From Lawsonibacter asaccharolyticus (GTDB taxonomy: Bacteria; Bacillota; Clostridia; Oscillospirales; Oscillospiraceae): a stretch of 64,000 bases of DNA. Numbering within the stretch: the stretch's first letter is position 1; each line of letters begins with the position of its first letter. Positions 7,897 through 15,261 of the stretch are shown here, one piece after another. Location of the stretch: contig BFBT01000001.1 of the NCBI GenBank assembly GCA_003112755.1, forward strand, positions 124,001 to 188,000, written 5' to 3'. The notes under the pieces were generated by a model. It was not told the DNA's origin, ran no database searches, and worked only from the letters and a program-made list of their open reading frames with translations. Made by a program: the position numbers and the translations under genes.

Positions 7897-9051
7897 TTAG
7901 GACTCCTCCGGCTCCTGCCGGCCCTTCTGCTCCGCCGGCACCCACTCCACCCGCAGGAAGCAGCACAGCAGGTACACAGCGGCCACCAGAAGGGCGGCCA
8001 CCGCCAGCTCCTCGCTGGGCTGGCCGAAGCGCAGATAATACTGGGTGGACATCTCTGCCTTTTCCTCCATCAGCCTGCCGGAAAACAGGGAATAGACCTG
8101 GGGATAGGCCAGCATCCCCCGGAACCCCAGGCAAGCCAGCATCATGGCCAGGACCGGGAGCAGCATCCCCCAATGCCTCCGCTTCAGGCAGGGGAGCAGA
8201 GCCAGCACCCCTGCCATCGTCCAGACCGCCAGATAGAGTTCCTGCTGGTGCTGGTACCAGAATCTCGGCAGGAGAGTCTGCCGGTAGAGATACCAGAACC
8301 CGGCCAGGACGATGGGGCACAGAGCGGGCATGGCCTTGCTCCAGGCGAAGGGGGCCCGGGCCAGCCGGGGATGACCCCGCAGGTCGGGCAGCCGCACCGG
8401 GAGATCCCCTCTCTCCTCCGCCAGCCGCCGGGCGGCCAGCTGAGTCAGAACGGTGAGGCCGCAGGCACCCGCCAGCCATAGGGGTCCCAGAACAAGGACC
8501 AGCTGAAGCAGCGCGCCGGCATCCCCTCTCAGCAGTTGGAAAATCATGTTCTTCCACTGGCTCAGAACTGTGGGAAAAAGCACCTGAAACACCACGCCCC
8601 CCAGTTCTTCCGCCAGGGTCCAACTGACGCAAAAGCACATGGCCCAGCTGCCCAGGCGGAACCAGCGGGCGTGATAGGTGTAGTGAGCCTGGAGATAGAT
8701 GCCGTAGGCCAGACAGCCCAGATAGAGGGCCCAGCACACCGGCACGGGGACGAACCTCCGCAGTAAATAAAAGGCCAGTCCTCCGCCGATGGCGAAGGCA
8801 AAGGAGAGCAGATTCTGCCAGTCGCTTTTCTGCAATGTGGGGACAGGGGCACCTGGGTCCAGCAGGGCATCCACCGTCACATCCAGTGCCCGGGCCAGAG
8901 AGAGCAGGGTAGGGACATCCGGGTAGCTCCCGCTCTCCCACCGGGAGACTGATTTGTTGGACACGCCGATGCGATCGGCCAGCTCCTGCTGGGTGAGCCC
9001 CCGCTCCCGGCGGTACCGTTTCAGCCGCTGGGCAAATTCCAGTTCATCCAT
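7897..9051 (-). CDS. XRE-type HTH regulator fused to a multi-pass membrane domain
   Basis: The 384-residue protein has an N-terminal helix-turn-helix (residues 5-60: RLKRYRRERGLTQQELADRI, GVSNKSVSRWESGSYPDVPT) typical of Cro/CI-like regulators. From about residue 80 on it is mostly hydrophobic, with an estimated seven to nine membrane segments and no recognised enzymatic motif. Such fusions can couple membrane sensing to DNA binding, but the signal and targets are unknown. The start at 9051 has GGAGGAG a few bases upstream. It stands alone between unrelated genes. Confidence 0.75.
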   Translation of the reverse strand: MDELEFAQRLKRYRRERGLTQQELADRIGVSNKSVSRWESGSYPDVPTLLSLARALDVTVDALLDPGAPVPTLQKSDWQNLLSFAFAIGGGLAFYLLRRFVPVPVCWALYLGCLAYGIYLQAHYTYHARWFRLGSWAMCFCVSWTLAEELGGVVFQVLFPTVLSQWKNMIFQLLRGDAGALLQLVLVLGPLWLAGACGLTVLTQLAARRLAEERGDLPVRLPDLRGHPRLARAPFAWSKAMPALCPIVLAGFWYLYRQTLLPRFWYQHQQELYLAVWTMAGVLALLPCLKRRHWGMLLPVLAMMLACLGFRGMLAYPQVYSLFSGRLMEEKAEMSTQYYLRFGQPSEELAVAALLVAAVYLLCCFLRVEWVPAEQKGRQEPEES

Positions 9052-9445
9052 GGTGTCTCCTCCTGTGATCCTTTCTTGCCTCTATCATACCGGAAAAACG
9101 TTCCCGCCGCCACCCCGGAGGGTGAGAATCTGTTCTCGCGGGACAGGAATTTGTTTCCGGAAGTGGAAAATCAGGTCTCAGGCCGCAGGGGGCACATAGG
9201 ATGCGTCCCCTGCAAGATGTTGTAAACCTCCGGCTCACAGCACTGTGCATTGCCGACCGGCTCAGCTGTCTGTACAGGTCTCGCGATCTCGTCCATCACT
9301 CTTTCTTTCCGGGATCACAAATAAAAGGATCAAATGCCAATAGGAATAATATAAAAACAGACAACATATCCCATACATCAGGTACAGGATCGCCCGCCCT
9401 AGTGCCGTCTCTGGCTTCGTACTGTTTTATGGTTACATCGGGCAT
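9052..9445. other. Intergenic stretch without a convincing gene
   Basis: About 390 bp between the HTH gene and the pheT terminator. An extended -10-like TATGAT lies upstream of the HTH gene. A 49-codon minus-strand frame (9296-9445) begins inside the U-tract of the pheT terminator and has no ribosome site, so I do not call it. The stretch is more AT-rich between 9300 and 9450 than its surroundings and may be degraded sequence. Confidence 0.5.
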
Positions 9446-9477
9446 AAAAAGCGGGGGCGAAACTAAGTTTCGCCCCC
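9446..9477 (-). terminator. Intrinsic terminator of pheST
   Basis: Arms 9453-9463 and 9467-9477 (GGGGGCGAAAC and complement) are followed on the minus strand by CGC then TTTTT. It lies about 70 bp after the pheT stop. Confidence 0.85.
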
Positions 9478-9548
9478 GTCAAAGCTTTTCGCGGGTCTGA
9501 GTGAAAACGCTTGTACGCGCTGCGCGCCCCGTCTGCCACGGGGCGTCC

Positions 9549-12248
9549 TCAGCGCAGTACCGCACCCAGCTCCTTTTCCAGAGTTTCCAAAATCGCTTTC
9601 ACATCGGCGTCCGCCTCTTCGGCGGTCAGGCTGCGGTCGTCGGCCCGGAGGACCAGGTTGAAGGCCACAGACTTCTTGCCCTCGGCCACGCCCTTGCCCC
9701 GATAGATGTCGAACAGGGTGACCTCCTTCAGCAGTCCCTTCGCCCCCCGACGGATGCAGTCCTCCAAGGCTCCCACGGTGACCGCTTCGCCGCACACCAC
9801 AGCGATATCCCGGGTGACGGCAGGGAACTTGGGCAGGGGCACGTACTGGGGATCGGGGCCCTTCCCGCACATCAGCTGGTCAAAGTCCAGCTCGGCGCAG
9901 TAGAACTCTGCGTCCACGCCGTAGTTCTGGGCCACCAGGGGGTGGATCTGACCAAACACGCCCACCTCCTGGCCGTTGACCAGCACCTGGGCACAGCGGC
10001 CTGGGTGGTAGGAGGGATTGGGGATCTGAGGGGCCTCAAAGGTGACGTCCGCCGCCCGGATCTCTCCCAGGATGGCCTCCACCGCCCCCTTCAGGGCAAA
10101 GAAGTCCATTCCTTCGCCGTAAGCGCCCAGAGAGAGCACCTTCTTCTCCACCGCCAGGCCGTCGGCCCCGCCAGGGAGATAGATGCGGCCCACCTCATAC
10201 AGCTTGGCGCACTTGTTGCGGAAGTTGTAGTTCCGGGTCAGGATCTCCAGCATGGAGGGGAGCACCGTGGTGCGCATGATGGAGGTATCCTCCCCCAGAG
10301 GGTTGAGGATCTTGAAGGACTGGCGGCGGGGATCGTCCGAAGCCCAGCGGATCTTGTCGTAGTAGGTGGGGGAAATGAAGGAGTAGGTGATGATCTCGTC
10401 ATAGCCGCATGCACGGCACACCGCCCCCAAGGCGCGCTCCAGCTCCTGCTCAGGGGAGTAGCCGCCCCGGGTGGTCTGGCCCCGCATGAGGGTGGTGGGG
10501 ATGTTGTTGTAGCCGTGGAACCGGGCCACCTCCTCGGCCAGATCGGCCATGGCCTCCACGTCGGAACGCCAGGAGGGCACGGTGACCTGGTCTCCCTCCA
10601 CCTGGAAGTCCAGCTTCTTCAGGATGGACACCATCTCCTCGGCGGCGATGTCGGTGCCCAGCAGGGCGTTGATCTTCTCCGGCTCCAGCTTGAGCACCCG
10701 GGGCTGAGGGACGTAGTTGAGGATGTCGATGACGCCGTCCACCACCTCGCCGGCCCCCAGCAGCTCCACCAGCTCACAGGCCCGCTCCACGGCGGGGAGG
10801 GTGTTCAGGGGGTCCAGGCCCTTCTCATACTTGGCGCTGGCCTCGGTGCGCATGCCCAGGGCCAGGGCAGTGCGGCGGATGGTGGTGCCGTCGAAGTTGG
10901 CGGACTCAAAGACCACGTCCGCGGTGTCGGAGACGATCTCGCTGTTCAGGCCGCCCATAATGCCCGCCAGACCCACGGCCCGGTGCTCATCGGCAATGAC
11001 CAGCATATTGGGATTGAGCTTGCGCACGCTTCCGTCCAGGGTGGTGAGCTCCTCGCCCTCCTCCGCCCGGCGGACCACGATCTTGCCGCCCTTCACATAG
11101 CGGTAGTCGAAGGCATGCATGGGCTGGCCGTACTCCAGCATGACGTAGTTGGTGATGTCCACGATGTTGTTGATGGGGCGCACGCCCATGGCCCGCAACC
11201 GCTCCCGCATCCACTTTGGGGAGGGAGCGATCTTCACGTTGCGCACCATTCGGGCGGTGTATCGGGGGCACAGGTCGGCCGCCGGGGTCTCCACATCCAG
11301 CAGCTCCGGCAGCACGCCGGGGCCGCCGCCCTTCACCACCGGCTGGTGGAGGGCCAGGGGTGCGTCAAAGGTGGCGGAGGCCTCCCGGGCCAGGCCGATG
11401 ATGGAGAGGCAGTCGGGGCGGTTGGGGGTGATCTCGAACTCCACAACGTGGTCGTCCAGGCCCACCACCGGCTTCAGGTCATCCCCGGGTTTACAGTCCT
11501 CGTGAAGGATGAAGATGCCGTCGGGGATGCAGTGGGGGAACTCCGCCTGCTGGGCGTGGAGGTCATCCAGGGTGCAGACGGCCCCTCGCTTGGTGTCATA
11601 GGCCACCAGGTCACCGTTGTGGAGATTGGCACAGGTGGTGGTGACTGTCACGGACAGGGCCTCCTGGCCGGCCCAGAACAGGCGGCAGGTCCAGCCGGCC
11701 TCTCCGGCGGGCTCTACTCCCTCCACCAGGGCAGCTATCACCGGCCCATAAATCTTGTCCCCCGGCTGGATGTCCGCGGAGATAGAGGGCTTGTCCTTAT
11801 CCAGGGGCTTGTAGTCCCCCAGGATGGCGGCAGGAGTGATGACGGCGTAGGGGAAGTCCCGGGTGTCCAGGCCCAGCTCACTCAGGCCGCACAGCATGCC
11901 GTTGGACACCACGCCCCGCAGCTTGCCCTTTTCGATCTTCTTGCCCCCAGGCAGGGTGGACTTGTGCATGGCCACAGGCACCAGGTCGTCTATGTGGACG
12001 TTCCAGGCCCCGGTGACGATCTGCACCGGCTCCTCCCGGCCCACGTCGATCTGGCACACCCACATGTGGTCGCTGTCCGGGTGGTGCTCCATGGACAGCA
12101 CCTTGCCCACCACCACGTTCTGGATCTCGGCACCCAGGTCGTGGGTCAGCTCCACCTTGGAGCCGGACAGGGTCATGGACTCCGCAAACTCTTTATCATC
12201 GGCCTCAACGCTCACAAACTCGCTGAGCCACTTGCGAGATAGATTCAT
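9549..12248 (-). CDS. pheT: Phenylalanyl-tRNA synthetase beta subunit
   Basis: PheT and PheS form the heterotetramer that charges tRNA-Phe. The product has 899 residues against roughly 790-805 for most bacterial PheT. Seen in order: the N-terminal MNLSRKWLSEFV, the EMAP-like tRNA-binding domain (about 40-125, HPDSDHMWVCQID and GVVSNGMLCG), the B3/B4 editing region, the B5 domain, the catalytic-like core and the C-terminal anticodon-binding domain ending KELGAVLR. The excess is an insert of about 100 residues around residues 130-230, between ELGLDTRDFPY and the standard IPDGIFIL region. It follows pheS across an unusual inverted repeat. Confidence 0.95.
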   Translation of the reverse strand: MNLSRKWLSEFVSVEADDKEFAESMTLSGSKVELTHDLGAEIQNVVVGKVLSMEHHPDSDHMWVCQIDVGREEPVQIVTGAWNVHIDDLVPVAMHKSTLPGGKKIEKGKLRGVVSNGMLCGLSELGLDTRDFPYAVITPAAILGDYKPLDKDKPSISADIQPGDKIYGPVIAALVEGVEPAGEAGWTCRLFWAGQEALSVTVTTTCANLHNGDLVAYDTKRGAVCTLDDLHAQQAEFPHCIPDGIFILHEDCKPGDDLKPVVGLDDHVVEFEITPNRPDCLSIIGLAREASATFDAPLALHQPVVKGGGPGVLPELLDVETPAADLCPRYTARMVRNVKIAPSPKWMRERLRAMGVRPINNIVDITNYVMLEYGQPMHAFDYRYVKGGKIVVRRAEEGEELTTLDGSVRKLNPNMLVIADEHRAVGLAGIMGGLNSEIVSDTADVVFESANFDGTTIRRTALALGMRTEASAKYEKGLDPLNTLPAVERACELVELLGAGEVVDGVIDILNYVPQPRVLKLEPEKINALLGTDIAAEEMVSILKKLDFQVEGDQVTVPSWRSDVEAMADLAEEVARFHGYNNIPTTLMRGQTTRGGYSPEQELERALGAVCRACGYDEIITYSFISPTYYDKIRWASDDPRRQSFKILNPLGEDTSIMRTTVLPSMLEILTRNYNFRNKCAKLYEVGRIYLPGGADGLAVEKKVLSLGAYGEGMDFFALKGAVEAILGEIRAADVTFEAPQIPNPSYHPGRCAQVLVNGQEVGVFGQIHPLVAQNYGVDAEFYCAELDFDQLMCGKGPDPQYVPLPKFPAVTRDIAVVCGEAVTVGALEDCIRRGAKGLLKEVTLFDIYRGKGVAEGKKSVAFNLVLRADDRSLTAEEADADVKAILETLEKELGAVLR

Positions 12249-12270
12249 AGTATAAAACTCCCTTTGTTTG

Positions 12271-12389
12271 AATTAGGAATGAGGAGTTAGGAATTAGGAA
12301 TTGTGGTGTCCGGTTTTGTCGGAATATTTGGAATTGAGCTGCGGAAGAAACCGCTTCAATTTCTAACTCCTAATTTCTAATTCCTAATT
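12271..12389. repeat. Imperfect inverted repeat (MITE-like) between pheS and pheT
   Basis: Arms 12271-12303 and 12357-12389 match at 28 of 33 positions in inverted orientation and flank a 53-bp centre. The arms are built from AATTAGGAAT-like units and are far more AT-rich than the genes around them. It encodes nothing. Possible roles are a mobile repeat element or an mRNA stem between the two cistrons. Confidence 0.65.
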
Positions 12390-12423
12390 GATTTTTAGAG
12401 CAATCAGAATTGCTCTAAAAATC
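12390..12423 (-). repeat. Perfect 15-bp hairpin spanning the pheS stop codon
   Basis: Arms 12390-12404 and 12409-12423 are exact complements around a 4-nt loop. One arm is the last pheS codons (FLEQ), so the other is an inverted copy of the gene end. There is no U-run, so it is not a standard terminator. Confidence 0.7.
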
Positions 12424-13429
12424 TAACGTCGTTCTCGAAAATCAGCCGCAGGTCAGCGATCTTGAAGCGGCGCATGGCGGTGCGCTCCAGCCCCATGCCG
12501 AAGGCCCAGCCGGAGTAGACCTCCGGGTCGATGCCCGCCATTTTCAGCACCTTGGGGTGGACCATGCCGGCACCCAGCAGCTCGATCCAGCCCTCCCCCT
12601 TGCAGGTGGGACAGCCCACGCCGCCGCACTTGTGACACTGCACGTCCATCTCGCAGGAAGGCTCGGTGAAGGGGAAGTGGTGAGGACGGAAGCGGGTCTT
12701 GGTGCCCTTGCCGTAAAGCTGCTCCACCACCGTGTTCAGGGTGCCCTTCAGATCGGCCATGGTGACCCCCTTGTCGATGACCATGCCCTCCACCTGGTGG
12801 AACATGGGGGAGTGGGTCGCATCCACCTCATCCTTACGGTACACCCGGCCGGGGGCGATGATGCGGATAGGCAGTTCCATAGTCTCCATGGCCCGCACCT
12901 GCATGGGGCTGGTCTGGGAGCGGAGCATCACCCGGCTGTCCTCGTCAAAGTAGAAGGTGTCCGACCAGTCACGGGAGGGGTGTCCCTCCTCCGCATTGAG
13001 CTTGTCGAAGTTGTACTCGGCCAGCTCCACCTCCGGGCCGTCCAGCACGGTGAAGCCCATGCCGATGAAGATGTCCTTGATCTCATCCAGGGCCAGGTAC
13101 ATGGGGTGCTTGTGTCCCAGCTTCACCTCGCGGCCGGGGATGGTCACATCCACAGCCTCGTCCTTCAGGCGCTGCTCCAGGGCCTGGGCCTCCAGCTTAC
13201 CGGAGGCGGCCTCAATGGCCGCCTCCAGAGCGGAGCGGACCTCGTTGGCCAGCTGGCCCATGGCGGGGCGCTCCTCGGCGGACAGCTTGCCCATCATTTT
13301 CAGAACGGCGGTGAGCTCACCCTTCTTGCCCAGATACTGGACGCGCAGGCTGTCCAACTCGGCGGCGGACTGGGCCTGCCCAAAGGCGGCCAGCGCCTCC
13401 GAACGGATCTTTGCTAACTGTTCTTTCAT
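12404..13429 (-). CDS. pheS: Phenylalanyl-tRNA synthetase alpha subunit
   Basis: The 341-residue catalytic subunit starts MKEQLAKIRSEALAAF, with an N-terminal coiled coil (about 1-85) that contacts tRNA. Class II motifs follow: HPMYLALDEIKDIFIGMGF, TSPMQVRAMETMELPIRII, FRPHHFPFTEPSCEMDV, and the motif 3 region GMGLERTAMRRFKIADLR near the C-terminus. A four-cysteine insert, CHKCGGVGCPTCKG, resembles the zinc-ribbon insert known in PheS of many Clostridia. AAAGGAAG precedes the ATG, and the gene is led by a T-box at 13478-13712. Confidence 0.97.
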   Translation of the reverse strand: MKEQLAKIRSEALAAFGQAQSAAELDSLRVQYLGKKGELTAVLKMMGKLSAEERPAMGQLANEVRSALEAAIEAASGKLEAQALEQRLKDEAVDVTIPGREVKLGHKHPMYLALDEIKDIFIGMGFTVLDGPEVELAEYNFDKLNAEEGHPSRDWSDTFYFDEDSRVMLRSQTSPMQVRAMETMELPIRIIAPGRVYRKDEVDATHSPMFHQVEGMVIDKGVTMADLKGTLNTVVEQLYGKGTKTRFRPHHFPFTEPSCEMDVQCHKCGGVGCPTCKGEGWIELLGAGMVHPKVLKMAGIDPEVYSGWAFGMGLERTAMRRFKIADLRLIFENDVRFLEQF

Positions 13430-13477
13430 CTGTGTTCTTCCTTTCAGAGGTAAATTGATCGGACGGGGGCGGACAGC

Positions 13478-13712
13478 AAAAAAGCCTTCCGCCCCAAACC
13501 TGTTGGGACGAAAGGCAACCCTTCCGCGGTACCACCCGTATTCGTGTCAGACACGCACTTGAACTTCCCGATAACGGCGGAACAGCCGTCCCCCTCTCAG
13601 GGGCCGCTCCCGGGCGAACCAAACGACACGCTTCAGGGCGGCTTTCAGCCGGTGACCACCCCTCTCTGAGAAACGAAAGCACGTTATTTTCCCGCTCTTC
13701 GCATTTGTACTA
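13478..13712 (-). promoter_or_regulatory. T-box leader, phenylalanine specific, controlling pheST
   Basis: The minus strand holds the T-box sequence GGGTGGTACCGCGG (13524-13537), a terminator stem (13484-13516) with a U-run at 13478-13483, and the AGAGAG element of stem I (13662-13667). The triplet UUC at 13616-13618, followed by GCCCGGGAG, is in the right place to be the specifier codon. Uncharged tRNA-Phe would stabilise the antiterminator and allow pheST expression. Confidence 0.92.
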
Positions 13713-13718
13713 AAGGTA

Positions 13719-13747
13719 TATATACCACAAATCTTCTTGTATTGCAA
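13719..13747 (-). promoter_or_regulatory. Promoter of the pheST T-box transcript
   Basis: TTGCAA (13742-13747) and TATATA (13719-13724) are 17 bp apart on the minus strand. Confidence 0.75.
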
Positions 13748-13765
13748 GTCCCCGGAGACTATAAT
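13737..13765 (+). promoter_or_regulatory. Divergent promoter for the exported protein gene
   Basis: TTGTAT (13737-13742) and TATAAT (13760-13765) are 17 bp apart. Its -35 box touches the -35 box of the opposite pheST promoter. Confidence 0.75.
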
Positions 13766-13799
13766 AGAGGCGAGACCAGCAAAAAAGGAGGTCTTCTCC

Positions 13800-15200
13800 A
13801 TGAAACGGCTCTTCACAGCCGCTCTCTCGGCGGCCCTGCTCCTGTCCCTCGCCCTTCCCTCCTCCGCCGCCGGGACCGGCCGGGCAGTGGACTGGGCCCT
13901 GTACACCGACATCACCGCCCAGATCAACGGCCACCCTCTGCGCTCCTACAATGTGAATGGCAGCACCGCCGTGGTGGCGGAGGACCTGCGCGGATATGGC
14001 TTCCAGGTCCTCTGGGATGCAGAGGACCGCACCCTTTCCGTGGAGCGGGCCGCGGACAGCACAGGCTGCCCTGCCCTCCCGGCGTCCTGGCCGGACTACA
14101 CGCCGCCCGCCCTCACTCAGCCGGTGGGGACCCGGGCGCAGCCCATCCTGTCCACGGACATTGACACCTATGTGGCCGGGCAGTATGTCAGGAGCTGCAA
14201 CATCGGCGGCGAGACCCTGATCTGGTTCTCCGACCTGGCTCCTTACGGTGCCGTTTCCTTCGACGAGGACAGCCGCACCGCCGAGCTGACCCTCGGCGAT
14301 CCCATGCAGATCCAGTTGGATGATCTGATCCAGCGCATGGAGGATGTAAAAGAGTTTATCAATGTGGAATATCAGCTGTATCCCTCGGCTTCCGGGACGC
14401 TATTTGCCGGCTCGATGGGCGGCGTTCCCCACGGGAGCAGTTTCCAACTATATTTTGTGAGAAACAACGGAACAAAACTCGATATCATCAGTCTTCTTCC
14501 CGCCTATATGGGTGGGTCTCACTCTTTCGCCCGTTATCGGGACATCGAACTGGATGATGCCGGAACTGTATTGACCTTTATTTCCCCGGTGAAAGAGACA
14601 ATAAACTGGGCTACCGGCGAAACCAAGGACTGGGGAGATACCCTCTGTACAGTCGATCTGGTCAGCGGCACCATGCGGTCCATGCAGCCCCTGTCCCAGA
14701 CGCTGACCCAGTGGTCCGCCTATTATGAAGCAGAGACCTGGCCGGAAGGATTTCTCCCGCCCACGCCTCCCCTGTCTGACGGCAGTGTATCCCTGACCCT
14801 GAGCCGGCCTGAGGGGACAGCCGAAGTGGTCTGTCTGGATGGTTCCCTTCCTTCCTACTTCATGTCCATCACCGTCAGCCAGGACGGCATCGCCGTTGTC
14901 CATGAGCAGGGGTTGTTCAGTCAAGACTTTTTCGGCACCCCCTATGGGCTCCTCTATCAGAAGCTGTTGGACCTGGAACTCCCCTCCGTCTTTCAAGATG
15001 ATTCTGATTTGGAGGCATCGCCGGAGCAGATGGCTCAGGCCGCTCAGTGGCTCCAGGCCGCCAAGAATGGGGAGCCCATTCCAGGCAATCTCTGGTGGAG
15101 CGGCGGCAATGGACACCGGGATCTGGTCTTTGACTTTGATCAGCCTGTCACTCTGGAGAACGGAGACATTCTTACCTTTCATATGGGTCTGCCGGAATGA
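13800..15200 (+). CDS. Exported protein with two stalk-like (copper amine oxidase N-type) repeats
   Basis: The 466-residue product starts MKRLFTAALSAALLLSLALP and has a clear signal peptide ending near SSAAG. Two similar segments follow: residues about 30-80 (DITAQINGHPLRSYNVNGST, with VVAEDLRGYGFQVLWDAEDR after it) and about 120-165 (STDIDTYVAGQYVRSCNIGG, then LIWFSDLAPYGAVSFDEDSR). Both resemble the copper-amine-oxidase N-terminal fold used as a cell-surface module in Clostridia. The C-terminal 300 residues match nothing I recognise. AAAGGAGG stands about 9 nt before the ATG. Transcription diverges from pheST. It is probably an envelope protein; its role is unknown. Confidence 0.7.
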   Translation: MKRLFTAALSAALLLSLALPSSAAGTGRAVDWALYTDITAQINGHPLRSYNVNGSTAVVAEDLRGYGFQVLWDAEDRTLSVERAADSTGCPALPASWPDYTPPALTQPVGTRAQPILSTDIDTYVAGQYVRSCNIGGETLIWFSDLAPYGAVSFDEDSRTAELTLGDPMQIQLDDLIQRMEDVKEFINVEYQLYPSASGTLFAGSMGGVPHGSSFQLYFVRNNGTKLDIISLLPAYMGGSHSFARYRDIELDDAGTVLTFISPVKETINWATGETKDWGDTLCTVDLVSGTMRSMQPLSQTLTQWSAYYEAETWPEGFLPPTPPLSDGSVSLTLSRPEGTAEVVCLDGSLPSYFMSITVSQDGIAVVHEQGLFSQDFFGTPYGLLYQKLLDLELPSVFQDDSDLEASPEQMAQAAQWLQAAKNGEPIPGNLWWSGGNGHRDLVFDFDQPVTLENGDILTFHMGLPE

Positions 15201-15224
15201 ACGGCCTCTTCTCCCCACCAAGCA

Positions 15225-15261
15225 AAAACGCGCTGCCCGCTGGGCAGCGCGTTTTGTTTTT
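15225..15261. terminator. Bidirectional terminator between convergent genes
   Basis: Arms 15225-15238 and 15242-15255 form a 14-bp stem flanked by A-rich and T-rich tracts (TTTTGTTTTTT on the plus strand). It serves the exported protein gene and possibly the opposing FAD enzyme gene. Confidence 0.85.

Noticed and set aside
9296..9445. A 49-codon minus-strand frame (begins MPDVTIKQYEARDG) with a hydrophobic C-terminus
   Set aside because: Its ATG lies in the U-tract of the pheT terminator, there is no ribosome site, and no similarity is apparent.
9501..12242. A 913-codon open frame on the plus strand opposite pheT
   Set aside because: It is the GC-rich antisense shadow of pheT: biased composition, no ribosome site and no family resemblance. 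Similar long antisense frames opposite speA, uvrA, recD2, copA and the FAD enzyme were dropped for the same reason.
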